This document shows positions 16,690 to 24,636 of a DNA stretch of 64,000 nt, piece by piece; positions within the stretch are counted from its first letter, which is position 1; every line of letters begins with the position of its first letter. A model generated the notes under the pieces. The model ran no database searches. It had not been told where the DNA came from and worked only from the letters and a program-made list of their open reading frames with translations. Location: the NCBI RefSeq assembly GCF_009827575.1, contig NZ_WTYR01000001.1, positions 2,391,001 through 2,455,000 of the forward strand, in the 5' to 3' direction. The position numbers and the translations under genes were made by a program. This DNA comes from Alteriqipengyuania halimionae. GTDB lineage: Bacteria > Pseudomonadota > Alphaproteobacteria > Sphingomonadales > Sphingomonadaceae.

Positions 16690-17459
16690 AAATCGCGACC
16701 TTCAATATCAACGGTATCCGTGCGCGGTTGCCACGGCTGCTCGAATGGCTCGAAGAGACCCAGCCCGATGTGGTCTGCCTCCAAGAGCTCAAGGCCGCCG
16801 ATGACATATTCCCCGAAAGCGATTTCCAGAAGATCGGCTACGAAGCGATCTGGCATGGCCAAAAAGGCTTCAACGGCGTCGCGATCCTGGGGAAGGGCGA
16901 AAAGCCGATCGAAGTGCGACGCGGGCTCGAAGGCGATCCCGAAGACGACCAGTCACGCTATATCGAAGCCGATTACAAGGGCGTGCGCATCGCGGGGCTC
17001 TATCTGCCCAATGGCAATCCGCATCCCGGCCCCAAATTCGACTACAAGCTGGCATGGATGGAGCGGCTGCGCGCGCGCATGACCGAAATCTGGGCCGAGG
17101 AAGTGCCCTGTGTGGTGTGCGGCGATTTCAACGTCATCCCACATGACGACGATGTGTTCGATCCGGTTCGCATGTCGGCCGACGCGCTGATGCAGCCCGA
17201 ATCGCGCGATGCCTATAACCGGCTGCTCGCCGATGGCTGGACCGACGCATTGCGCCGGATGAATCCGCGCGGAGGCGTGTGGACCTATTGGGATTATCAG
17301 GCCGGGGCCTGGCAGCGCGATCACGGCTTCCGGATCGACCACCTGTTGCTTTCACCCGAGACTGCCGACCGGCTCGAAGCTGCAGGCGTCGACAAGGCAT
17401 ATCGCGGCCGCGAGAAGGCCAGCGACCATACCCCGGTCTGGGTGCGACTGGCGGACTGA
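16686..17459 (+). CDS. xthA: Exodeoxyribonuclease III
   Basis: A 257-residue AP endonuclease/3'-5' exonuclease of the EEP superfamily for base-excision repair. Motifs are the N-terminal KIATFNINGIR, catalytic Glu in VCLQEL, GDFNVIPHDDDV, and the C-terminal SDHTPVWV with the catalytic histidine. The first codon is TTG at 16686 overlapping the erpA stop, since no ATG lies near the family N-terminus. The YkvA-type gene follows with an ATGA overlap. Confidence 0.95.
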   Translation: MKIATFNINGIRARLPRLLEWLEETQPDVVCLQELKAADDIFPESDFQKIGYEAIWHGQKGFNGVAILGKGEKPIEVRRGLEGDPEDDQSRYIEADYKGVRIAGLYLPNGNPHPGPKFDYKLAWMERLRARMTEIWAEEVPCVVCGDFNVIPHDDDVFDPVRMSADALMQPESRDAYNRLLADGWTDALRRMNPRGGVWTYWDYQAGAWQRDHGFRIDHLLLSPETADRLEAAGVDKAYRGREKASDHTPVWVRLAD

Positions 17460-17827
17460 TGCTGGCGCGCCTGCGCGTCTGGGCGAAAAGGCTGAGGCGC
17501 GAGGCTCTGATGCTCTGGCTCGCTGCCCGCGATCCACGCACGCCGACTCTGGCAAAAGCCATTGCGGCAGCCGCTGCCGCCTACGCCTTCAGCCCGATCG
17601 ACCTGATCCCGGATTTCCTCCCCGTCATCGGCTTGCAGGATGAACTCGTCATCCTGCCGCTGGCGATCGCATTGGCGCTCAAACGCCTTCCTCGCGCTCT
17701 CGCCGCGGAATTGCGCGAGCGTGCATCCACCATGGCCGAACGCCCGGTGAGCCGGACAACGGCAAATGCGGTGGTGACGGTATGGATCGCGCTGTTTGCC
17801 ATCGCGTGGATCCGGTTTTCGGGATAG
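17459..17827 (+). CDS. YkvA-family DUF1232 protein
   Basis: A 122-residue small membrane-associated protein of the DUF1232/YkvA family. The diagnostic SPIDLIPDFLPVIGLQDEL segment follows a first hydrophobic helix, and a second helix lies at the C-terminus. Function is not known. It overlaps the xthA stop by ATGA and ends the plus-strand run before the sleB terminator. Confidence 0.85.
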   Translation: MLARLRVWAKRLRREALMLWLAARDPRTPTLAKAIAAAAAAYAFSPIDLIPDFLPVIGLQDELVILPLAIALALKRLPRALAAELRERASTMAERPVSRTTANAVVTVWIALFAIAWIRFSG

Positions 17828-17840
17828 CGGCCGCGCAACG

Positions 17841-17871
17841 AAAAGGGCGCCGCCCTGCCGGACGACGCCCT
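17841..17871 (-). terminator. Intrinsic terminator of the cell-wall hydrolase gene
   Basis: Read on the minus strand, AGGGCGTCGTCC pairs with GGGCGGCGCCCT around a GGCA loop (12 bp with wobbles), then TTTT. It lies 23 nt past the sleB-like stop and also close to the convergent YkvA gene. Confidence 0.82.
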
Positions 17872-17893
17872 CGCTATTGGTTGGTTGCCGGGA

Positions 17894-18535
17894 TCACTTG
17901 TAGAAGACGTGATTTCCGACCTGCGCGAGGCGCGTCAGGCGCCAGCGCGGATTGACGTAACGGGCGTGGAAGAACAGCGCGCCATCGACTTCGCTTTTCC
18001 ATGTGCCTTCATGCGCGATCTGGGCGATCGCAACGGCGCGTTTCCAGGCATGCGAGCCATAGCGGATGGCAGGCATTCGGCCGCCACGCACGAAGCTGAA
18101 TTGCGAGCGCTGGTAGACCACCCCGCAATAGGAATTGGGGAAGCGCCCCGATTTGGCGCGGCCGACGATTACGCGGCCGACGGCCAGCTGTCCGTCGAGC
18201 GATTCGCCGCGCGATTCGAAGTAGATCGCGCCGGCAAGGCACTGCATTTCGCGCGAGAGTTCGGTGAGGTGGGGCTGCTGGGCAACCAGATCGCCAAGCG
18301 AGGAAGCATCGAAGACTTCGGCTTCCTCTTCCTCGTAATCGGCAGGAATTTCCTGCGTCACTTCGTTGGACACGAAGGCGACCGGTGCGGTCGGTTCGGT
18401 GGCTTTGACCGCGAGGGCGGCTTCTGCCAGTTCGTTATCCCGTGCAAAGGCGCTCGAACCGTCGGCGCCGAACAGGAGTGTCAGAGTCGATACCGCGGTC
18501 GCAATCGTCGCGGCTCGTTTCAGCTTGTGGGTCAT
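17894..18535 (-). CDS. SleB-type cell-wall hydrolase
   Basis: A 213-residue exported protein with a Hydrolase_2/SleB domain (about 95-213). The signature CLAGAIYFESRGES, with its catalytic glutamate, is followed by GQLAVGRVIVGR and FSFVRGG. Homologues cleave peptidoglycan between MurNAc and GlcNAc. The N-terminus has a basic region and hydrophobic segment, so export is likely, and an acidic linker (EEEEAEVF) follows. The ATG at 18535 is chosen with GGACGGG upstream. The 209-nt gap before DUF1491 probably holds its promoter; I see no distinct sites in it. Confidence 0.88.
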   Translation of the reverse strand: MTHKLKRAATIATAVSTLTLLFGADGSSAFARDNELAEAALAVKATEPTAPVAFVSNEVTQEIPADYEEEEAEVFDASSLGDLVAQQPHLTELSREMQCLAGAIYFESRGESLDGQLAVGRVIVGRAKSGRFPNSYCGVVYQRSQFSFVRGGRMPAIRYGSHAWKRAVAIAQIAHEGTWKSEVDGALFFHARYVNPRWRLTRLAQVGNHVFYK

Positions 18536-18744
18536 CCCGTCCAAACCAAGAGCGGTGGACATCCGAAGCAGGTTGCAAAAAGGCGGCGCGAGGGAGCGCG
18601 GGAAATGCCTGGTTGCGGCGGACCTGTCGGGTGGCCCCCGTCTGCGTGCTAGCTCGATCGACCGAATTGCCGACCACGCCGCCTACGCGTTTTGGGTGAG
18701 CGCCCTATTTACGCCGCAATCCGGCAAGTCAAGTAAAAGGTTCC

Positions 18745-19065
18745 TTATTCGTAGACGAACCGTTTGCCGTTTGCGATATCCAGTTCCACGATCCAGAGAT
18801 CGGGATCCTGCGCCCCACGACGCTCAAGATACGCCGCCGCATCATCCTGTTTTTGCAGGATTTCTTCCCATTTTCGCGTGCCGTCCATCTGAGGCATTCG
18901 CTCATGGAGACCGATTGTTGCGCCATTTTCCACGCAAACGACCAGAATAGTTCCCGCGTCGCGTTCTCCGCGATTAAGTATTGTCGCAAATCCACCGGCC
19001 GATTCCACACGACGACGTAATCCCGCGACTTCGAGATGCGCAGGAATACGAACGTCTCCGGCCAT
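18745..19065 (-). CDS. DUF1491 family protein
   Basis: A 106-residue DUF1491 protein, recognised from its length and the N-terminal LEVAGLRRRVESAGGFATIL and the WEEILQKQDDAAAYLERR segments. It is restricted to alphaproteobacteria and has no known function. Its start lies 2 nt after the thioesterase stop, with which it is co-transcribed. Confidence 0.8.
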   Translation of the reverse strand: MAGDVRIPAHLEVAGLRRRVESAGGFATILNRGERDAGTILVVCVENGATIGLHERMPQMDGTRKWEEILQKQDDAAAYLERRGAQDPDLWIVELDIANGKRFVYE

Positions 19066-19067
19066 GA

Positions 19068-19550
19068 TTATTTTTTTCCGTAGCCGTCGAGGCCGGACAG
19101 AGCGATCCGCGAACGCATGAATGTGCCCGTCCCGCGGCCGACTTCCTCGCCCGACGCGTCGATAATCCGCGATTCGGCCACCAGCACCCGCCGCCTACCG
19201 CTGACCCAGTGTCCTTCTGCGCGGGCCTCGCCTACACCGATCGGGCGGGTAAAGTGGAGGTTGAACGCGGTGGTCAGCAGGAAACGATCCGATACCATCG
19301 TGTTCGCCGCGTAGAAGGCGGCATCGTCGAGCATCTTGAAGTAGAGCGTGCCATGTGCAGCACCCGCCGCATGGAAATGGCGCTCCTCGATCCGGAAATG
19401 GATCGTTGCGCGCCCTTCGCCTTCGACTTCGAGCTGCGAATCGAACAGCGCGTTGACCGGCGCCGAGCGGTAAAGCGACTCGAGCGCGCGCCAATGGAGC
19501 GCACCAGGCGCCTCCGCGCCGGATTCAGGCGGCGTCGCGGTCTTGTCCAT
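19068..19550 (-). CDS. PaaI-type hotdog thioesterase
   Basis: A 160-residue hotdog-fold protein of the PaaI/4HBT family. HAAGAAHGTLYFKMLDDAAFYAAN is the active-site helix region and TRPIGVGEARAEGHWVSGRRR the following strands. Acyl-CoA is the likely substrate class, but specificity is unknown. The start at 19550 overlaps the ptsN 3' end by 26 nt. Confidence 0.82.
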   Translation of the reverse strand: MDKTATPPESGAEAPGALHWRALESLYRSAPVNALFDSQLEVEGEGRATIHFRIEERHFHAAGAAHGTLYFKMLDDAAFYAANTMVSDRFLLTTAFNLHFTRPIGVGEARAEGHWVSGRRRVLVAESRIIDASGEEVGRGTGTFMRSRIALSGLDGYGKK

Positions 19551-19986
19551 TGGTAACGATCCCGTAGATCGCTTCGACGTCGGTCGCAGCGGAAAGGCGC
19601 GCGCGCAATTGTTCGTCACGCATCATCCGCGACAGGGCGGCCAATGCGTGGAGATGGGTGGCGCCGGCATTTTCGGGTGAAAGCAGCGCGCAGGCGAGTT
19701 CGACCGGCAGTCCGTCGGCCGCTTCGAAATCGATCGGCCGTTCGATCCGCACCAGTGCAGCGAGCGGCTTCTGGATTCCCGCGAGACGCGCATGCGGCAG
19801 CGCAACCCCGTTTCCGAACCCGGTGCTCCCCAGCGCCTCACGCTCGAGCAGCGCCTGCTCGACCTGGTCGGCATCGAGCCCGTACGTCTCGCCACAGACC
19901 TGCGCGAGGAAGCGCAGCGCGGCGGACTTGTCGGCAATGTCCGCGACGCGCACGGCTTCGACTTCCAGGGTGAAATGGGGATCCAT
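19525..19986 (-). CDS. ptsN: PTS IIA-Ntr protein PtsN
   Basis: A 153-residue nitrogen-regulatory EIIA protein. The phosphorylated histidine is in GNGVALPHARL. The protein acts as a phosphorylation-dependent regulator rather than a sugar transporter. It lies after hpf, as in many proteobacteria, but a 113-nt gap and its own upstream GATATA element suggest separate transcription. No ribosome-binding site is visible, fitting a leaderless start. Confidence 0.9.
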   Translation of the reverse strand: MDPHFTLEVEAVRVADIADKSAALRFLAQVCGETYGLDADQVEQALLEREALGSTGFGNGVALPHARLAGIQKPLAALVRIERPIDFEAADGLPVELACALLSPENAGATHLHALAALSRMMRDEQLRARLSAATDVEAIYGIVTNGQDRDAA

Positions 19987-19999
19987 CGTTCGATATATC
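19987..19999 (-). promoter_or_regulatory. Putative leaderless -10 element of ptsN
   Basis: Minus-strand GATATATCGAACG directly abuts the ATG, identical to the 13 nt before dnaQ. With a -10 of GATATA, the transcript would start at or near the A of ATG. The -35 at 17-nt spacing (TTTCGA) is weak. Confidence 0.45.
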
Positions 20000-20099
20000 T
20001 TAGCTGCAAAACACGGTCGAAATGGGGCGCGAAGCCCGTTTCAGCTCAATGAAAGGCTAAGCCGCAACGGAACCTGAATGCGCGGGCCTTCGGTCGGGC

Positions 20100-20672
20100 C
20101 TAGGACGGTTCGACCCATCCGATCGTCCCGTCGTGGCGGCGATAGACCATATTATGCCGCCCGGTGCCAGCGTTTTTGAACATCAGCGCATTGGTGTCGC
20201 GCAGGTCGAGCATCATCACCGCATCGGACACGCTCGCTTCGGGAACGTCGATCCGGGTTTCTGCGACGACCGGAGGAGAGTCTCCGAGTTCCTCGATCTC
20301 GGTGTCTTCGTCCTCGGCACCTTCGAACACCCTGTACGAAGCTTCTTCCACCTCGGCAGCATGTTCGGCCTGGTTGTGGCGATCCTGCAAGCGGCGCTTG
20401 TAGCGGCGCAACTGTTTCTCGATCTTTTCCGCCGCACCATCGAACGCGACATGCGCGTCGCCGGCTTCGGACGAGGCCTTGACGGTCAGACCGTGCATCA
20501 CATGCATGACGATGTCGCAGCGCAGGCTGTGCGAGGACGCCTTGCCGAACGTGGCATGGGCCGAAATCGCCTTGGAGAAGAACTTGTCGGCAATCGCATT
20601 GAGGCGATCCTCGACATGAGATTGCAGCGCTTCACCGGTATCGACCTGGTGCCCTGACACGCGAATATCCAT
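20100..20672 (-). CDS. hpf: Long-form ribosome hibernation promoting factor
   Basis: A 190-residue long HPF. The N-terminal S30AE domain (about 1-105) binds between the 30S head and body. An acidic linker (FEGAEDEDTEIEELGD) leads to the C-terminal dimerisation domain (about 130-190) with DLRDTNALMFKN and the HDGTIGWVEP end. Such proteins join two 70S ribosomes into inactive 100S dimers. AAGGAGAGAAC lies 5 nt upstream of the ATG. No stress promoter could be recognised in the 86-nt gap to dnaQ. Confidence 0.95.
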   Translation of the reverse strand: MDIRVSGHQVDTGEALQSHVEDRLNAIADKFFSKAISAHATFGKASSHSLRCDIVMHVMHGLTVKASSEAGDAHVAFDGAAEKIEKQLRRYKRRLQDRHNQAEHAAEVEEASYRVFEGAEDEDTEIEELGDSPPVVAETRIDVPEASVSDAVMMLDLRDTNALMFKNAGTGRHNMVYRRHDGTIGWVEPS

Positions 20673-20758
20673 TTTCGTTCTCTCCTTGTCTGCCCGGCTT
20701 CATCGTGAGGGGATGCGACGTTCCGGGAATTCAATGGCCCGTTCTGTGCGCCGCGCCT

Positions 20759-21448
20759 TCATTGCCCCCAAAGGGGGGAATTGAGCGTTTCGACGAAAGC
20801 CTTGTGCGCAGCGAGTTCGTGTTCGCTTGCATGGTGGGGTCGCGGTTCGCGGCGCGGGCCGCGAGGGGCGGGGCGATGCGTCTCTGCCGTAACCTGCGTT
20901 TCGATTGTCTGCTCGGCAGCGAGTTCGAGTCCGATCTGTCGTCCACCGGTGAGCTCGACATAAACTTGGGCGAGCAATTCGGCATCGAGCAGCGCGCCGT
21001 GTTTCACCCGGTGGCTACGATCGATTCCGTAGCGGGTGCACAGCGCATCGAGCGAAAGCTTGGCACCGGGGTGCTTCTTGCGTGCAATCGCAATCGTATC
21101 GACCATGCGCGAGCGCGGGATCGGCTCGAAACCGCACAGACCCATTTCGCAATCGAGGAATCCCATGTCGAACCCGGCATTGTGCGCCACCAGCGGCGCA
21201 TCGCCGAGGAATTCGAGCAATTCGTCGATCCTGTCCCGGAACAACGGCTTGTCGGAAAGGAAGGTGGCCGAGAGTCCGTGCACGCGCTCGGCCTCTTCGG
21301 GCATGTCGCGTTCGGGATTGAAATAGCCATGCCACGTCGCTCCGGTGGCGACCTTATTGACCATCTCGACACAGCCGATCTCGACCATGCGATCCCCCGT
21401 CTTGGGGTCGAGGCCAGTGGTTTCGGTATCGAACACGATTTCACGCAT
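20759..21448 (-). CDS. dnaQ: DNA polymerase III epsilon subunit (proofreading exonuclease)
   Basis: A 229-residue DEDDh 3'-5' exonuclease of the replicative polymerase. Exo I is DTETTGLD (D7, E9), Exo II HNAGFDMGFLD, and Exo III RVKHGALLDAELLA. The C-terminal tail (HRPAPRGPRREPRPHH and beyond) is the flexible region that reaches the alpha subunit. The ATG at 21448 fits the family N-terminus and abuts a GATATATCGAACG element, so the message may be leaderless. It is followed by hpf. Confidence 0.94.
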   Translation of the reverse strand: MREIVFDTETTGLDPKTGDRMVEIGCVEMVNKVATGATWHGYFNPERDMPEEAERVHGLSATFLSDKPLFRDRIDELLEFLGDAPLVAHNAGFDMGFLDCEMGLCGFEPIPRSRMVDTIAIARKKHPGAKLSLDALCTRYGIDRSHRVKHGALLDAELLAQVYVELTGGRQIGLELAAEQTIETQVTAETHRPAPRGPRREPRPHHASEHELAAHKAFVETLNSPLWGQ

Positions 21449-21484
21449 CGTTCGATATATCGGCCTGCACCCCCGCGCTGGCAA
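21449..21484 (-). promoter_or_regulatory. Putative leaderless promoter of dnaQ
   Basis: On the minus strand TTGCCA (21479-21484), a 17-nt spacer and GATATA (21456-21461) form a good promoter. The start point expected 6-8 nt downstream coincides with the ATG at 21448. No Shine-Dalgarno sequence is present. The promoter lies within the end of coaE's intergenic join. Confidence 0.5.
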
Positions 21485-21504
21485 GGGGCGATCGTGACTT
21501 CGGA

Positions 21505-22104
21505 TCAATCGCCCGCCGCGCGCAAACGGGAGGCGAGATCGGCGACTTGCCTGCGCGTCTCCGTGAGCGGGACACCGGTATCGATCACGTGATCGGCGCG
21601 GGCACGCTTTTCGGTGTCGGGCATCTGGAGCGCGAGGATTCGTTCGAACTTCTCCGCATCCATCCCAGGGCGCGAGAGCACACGCTCGCGCTGTTGCTCG
21701 AATGGGGCAGACACAACGACGATCGTATCGACCGCTTCATGCCCCCCTTTTTCGAAGAGAAGAGGAATGTCGAACACCACCATCGGTGCATCGGCATGCC
21801 GCTCAAGGAATCGCACCCGTTCACTGGCGACTGCCGGATGGATAATCGCCTCCAGGCGCGCGAGCGCGTCCGGGTCTCCGAATACCAGTTTGCCCAGCCG
21901 ATCGCGATCGACGCCATCAGGCCCGGTCGATCCGGGAAAGGCATCTTCGATGGCGGGGAGCATCGCGCCGCCCGCCCCCTGCATGGCACGCACCTGCGCA
22001 TCCGCATCGAACACAGGCACGCCTTCGTCGACGAACATCGCCGCGACCGTGCTCTTGCCCATCCCGATCGAACCCGTGAGGCCGATGATCTTCGGCGTCT
22101 TCAT
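21505..22104 (-). CDS. coaE: Dephospho-CoA kinase
   Basis: A 199-residue P-loop kinase for the last step of coenzyme A synthesis, phosphorylating the 3' hydroxyl of dephospho-CoA. The Walker A motif is GLTGSIGMGKST near the N-terminus. The DADAQVR substrate loop and the HPAVASER and DIPLLFEKGG segments are typical. The start overlaps the aroE stop by ATGA. Confidence 0.94.
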   Translation of the reverse strand: MKTPKIIGLTGSIGMGKSTVAAMFVDEGVPVFDADAQVRAMQGAGGAMLPAIEDAFPGSTGPDGVDRDRLGKLVFGDPDALARLEAIIHPAVASERVRFLERHADAPMVVFDIPLLFEKGGHEAVDTIVVVSAPFEQQRERVLSRPGMDAEKFERILALQMPDTEKRARADHVIDTGVPLTETRRQVADLASRLRAAGD

Positions 22105-22949
22105 ACCAGGCTTTCCAGCAGCGCTTGGTCCGCTCTGCGATCCGGGGCCTGACCGAACATTTTCTCGAACGAGACCGCAGCCTGGCCAAGCAGCATCGCG
22201 CGCCCGTCGATCGTTTCGAATCCCGCCGCACGGGCCGCTTCGAGAAAGGGCGTGTCGATCGGGTCGGTGACGATATCGTAAAATATGCTGCCCGGGGGAG
22301 CATGGCTGATATCGAACGGAAGCGGATCGTGCCCACGCATGCCGAGCGGGGTTGCATTGACCACCAGGTCGCAACATCCTTCGCGCTCGTCGAAGGGAAA
22401 ATCGGTTGGCCCGGCGAATTGGGCGATGGCCGCCGTATGATGGTCACCGGGCAGTCCGAGGGCTTCGATCATGCGGTTTGCCCGACCCGGATCGCGGCCC
22501 GCAACCACCAGCACGAACCCCTTGTCGGCCAGCGCCGAGCAGATCGCCCGCGCCGCGCCGCCCGTCCCCATGACCCGCGCCATTCGAAAGAGATGACGCT
22601 CGCTCAAGCGATCGCGCAACGGCTCAAGAAAACCTTCCCCGTCGGTGTTGTAGCCGACCAGATCGGCTCCCTCGCGGACGACGAGATTGACCGCATCGAG
22701 CTTTTCCGCCCCTGGATCGAGCCTGTCGCAATAGGCTGGTGCCGACATCTTGAGCGGCATGGTAATATTGCAGCCGCACCAGTTCGGATCGTCGCGGCGT
22801 TCGTCGAGATAAGGCTTCAGCAGCGGCTCGATGACGGTCTGATAGCGGTATTCAGCGTCAATTCCTGCGCGCGCCAGCCAGTGTGAGTGAATGGCGGGCG
22901 ATTTCGACTGCGCTACCGGTTGGCCGATGACCTCGCCATAACGGGTCAC
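22101..22949 (-). CDS. aroE: Shikimate dehydrogenase
   Basis: A 282-residue NADP-dependent enzyme reducing 3-dehydroshikimate. The shikimate-binding SKSPAIHSHW, the catalytic lysine in CNITMPLKM, NTDGEGFL, and the Rossmann motif VMGTGGAARAI are all intact. It is flanked by maf and coaE with ATGA overlaps in the common alphaproteobacterial maf-aroE-coaE-dnaQ order. Confidence 0.95.
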   Translation of the reverse strand: MTRYGEVIGQPVAQSKSPAIHSHWLARAGIDAEYRYQTVIEPLLKPYLDERRDDPNWCGCNITMPLKMSAPAYCDRLDPGAEKLDAVNLVVREGADLVGYNTDGEGFLEPLRDRLSERHLFRMARVMGTGGAARAICSALADKGFVLVVAGRDPGRANRMIEALGLPGDHHTAAIAQFAGPTDFPFDEREGCCDLVVNATPLGMRGHDPLPFDISHAPPGSIFYDIVTDPIDTPFLEAARAAGFETIDGRAMLLGQAAVSFEKMFGQAPDRRADQALLESLV

Positions 22950-23533
22950 GAAGCGATCACCCCGCGACCGCGCAACGCGCTGAGCACGCCGATGAGCGGC
23001 ATACCGAGGATCGTAAAATAGTCTCCCCGTACCGCTTCGAACAGCGTCGGGCCGAGCGCTTCGATCCGGAATACACCTACGCTATGGCCAACTTCGGGCC
23101 ATTCCCTGTCCAGGTAATCGGCGATAAAATCCTCCGACAATGTGCGGACCCGGAGTTCAGCTCTGTCGATTACGCGTTCGACCACATCGTGTCGATCCGC
23201 CAATACCGCCGCGCTGCATAAGTCTATTGTCTTACCAGAGAAAAATCTAAGATGGCTCGCGGCGTCTTCACGATCTTCCGGCTTGTCGAACCGTCGCCCC
23301 GCAACCGTCACCACCGAATCGCCCCCGAGCACAAGCGCGTCGGGGCGGGTAGCGGACACGGCCAATGCCTTAGCCTCTGCTAGGGCCAGCGCGATGTCCT
23401 CGGGAGCGGCATTGCCCAGTCGTGCCTCGAGCGCACGCTCGTCGACATCCGCCCCGACCGCCTCGTGCGCGATCCCGCATTGGTCGAGCATCGCCCGGCG
23501 TGTCGCGCTGTTGGAAGCGAGAATGAGCTTCAT
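22946..23533 (-). CDS. maf: Maf-family nucleoside triphosphate pyrophosphatase
   Basis: A 195-residue house-cleaning nucleotide pyrophosphatase that hydrolyses non-canonical NTPs. It has LASNSATRRAML at the start, the conserved acidic GGDSVV loop (about 70) and SVGVFRIEALGPTLFEAVRGDYFTILGMPL near the end in pieces typical of Maf. The position just upstream of aroE is canonical. Confidence 0.92.
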   Translation of the reverse strand: MKLILASNSATRRAMLDQCGIAHEAVGADVDERALEARLGNAAPEDIALALAEAKALAVSATRPDALVLGGDSVVTVAGRRFDKPEDREDAASHLRFFSGKTIDLCSAAVLADRHDVVERVIDRAELRVRTLSEDFIADYLDREWPEVGHSVGVFRIEALGPTLFEAVRGDYFTILGMPLIGVLSALRGRGVIAS

Positions 23534-23543
23534 CGTCCGCGTT

Positions 23544-24395
23544 TCACGAGGACAGCGGGGCGTTCATGTCCCCTTGCTCCCGCTTTTCCCGACGCTGTTG
23601 GAGCAGCCGGATCACCGCCGCGGCGGTTTCCTCGATCGAGCGGCGAGTCACATCGATCACCGGCCAGTCATTATCGGCGAAGATCCGGCGCGCGAATTTA
23701 AGTTCCTCCGAAACATGGTCTTCGTCTGTATAAGAAGTCTCGTCGCGCTCCCCTACGGTCAGCAAGCGATTGCGACGGATCTCGATCAATCGCTTGGGCG
23801 CCGTCGTCAGGCCCACCACCATCGGCGATTTCAGCCGGAACAGGATATCGGGCGGTGGGCTTTCCAGGACCAACGGAATGTTGGCCGTCTTGTAACCGCG
23901 ATTGGCAAGGTAGATCGAGGTTGGGGTCTTCGAACTGCGGGACACGCCGGCCAGCACGATATCGGCCTCTTCCCATTCCTCGCTCAGCAAGCCGTCATCA
24001 TGCGCGATGGTGTAATGAATCGCATCCACGCGATCGAAATAGGCTTCGTCCATCGTGTGCTGGCGCCCGGGCCGGGCGCGCGCCTGACGGCCGAGCGCTT
24101 CCTCGAGCGCGGTCAGCACCGGGTCGAGCGGGGACACCGCAGGTATGTCGAGCGACCGACAGCGATCTTCCAGCGCCGAGCGGATTTCTCCGCTCGCCAT
24201 GGTAAAGAGCACGATGCCCGGATGCTTCGCGACATCGGCTATAATCCGTTCCAGTCCTTGCTTGGAGCGAACCAGGGGCCAGAAATGGCGCTTGATATCG
24301 GCGCCTTCGAATTGCGCGACCGCGGCCTTCGCCAGCATGTCGAGCGTTTCTCCGGTCGAATCGGAAATGAGGTGGAGGTTGAGGAGCTGGGTCAT
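23544..24395 (-). CDS. ppsR: Pyruvate,phosphate dikinase / PEP synthase regulatory protein
   Basis: A 283-residue DUF299 bifunctional kinase/phosphorylase that switches pyruvate phosphate dikinase or PEP synthase by Thr phosphorylation. The N-terminal LHLISDSTGET and the P-loop GVSRSSKTPTSIYLAN (about 150) are diagnostic. It is the first gene left of the proposed origin. A near-consensus DnaA box overlaps its start codon. No strong ribosome-binding site is evident. Confidence 0.94.
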   Translation of the reverse strand: MTQLLNLHLISDSTGETLDMLAKAAVAQFEGADIKRHFWPLVRSKQGLERIIADVAKHPGIVLFTMASGEIRSALEDRCRSLDIPAVSPLDPVLTALEEALGRQARARPGRQHTMDEAYFDRVDAIHYTIAHDDGLLSEEWEEADIVLAGVSRSSKTPTSIYLANRGYKTANIPLVLESPPPDILFRLKSPMVVGLTTAPKRLIEIRRNRLLTVGERDETSYTDEDHVSEELKFARRIFADNDWPVIDVTRRSIEETAAAVIRLLQQRREKREQGDMNAPLSS

Positions 24396-24403
24396 GTGGA
24401 TAC
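24395..24403 (-). promoter_or_regulatory. DnaA box-like site 1
   Basis: TGTGGATAC, one mismatch to the reverse DnaA box TGTGGATAA. It overlaps the first base of the ppsR start codon and lies 3 nt from site 2. Confidence 0.5.
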
Positions 24404-24406
24404 GCC

Positions 24407-24415
24407 TGCGGATAA
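24407..24415 (-). promoter_or_regulatory. DnaA box-like site 2
   Basis: TGCGGATAA, one mismatch to the reverse DnaA box. It is in tandem with site 1, 12 bp start to start. Confidence 0.5.
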
Positions 24416-24627
24416 ACCACGGGAGAGGCCCGGTGACAATTCCGGCATACCGTTTTGCCGCCGCTGCGAGTCATTTTCTTTGGCGATTTCTGGACAGGGA
24501 CAGAGTCCGCCCACAGCCTGTGGAGAGTGGGGACGAGATTCCGATTGACGCGGGGCGAGGCGGAGTCGCTCCTGTCAATCAAGGCTGGAACAGGACTCGC
24601 AAATCGGGCAGGGCGGCGCCGTCCCCG

Positions 24628-24636
24628 CTATCCACA
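24628..24636 (+). promoter_or_regulatory. DnaA box-like site 3 beside the AT-rich tract
   Basis: CTATCCACA, one mismatch to TTATCCACA, 23 nt before the AT-rich tract that starts near 24660. The position beside a likely unwinding element is what an origin requires. Confidence 0.55.

Noticed and set aside
20041-20110. GGGCC-TTCGGTC-GGGCC as a terminator between hpf and ptsN
   Set aside because: It is a direct repeat rather than an extended inverted repeat and has no T-run.
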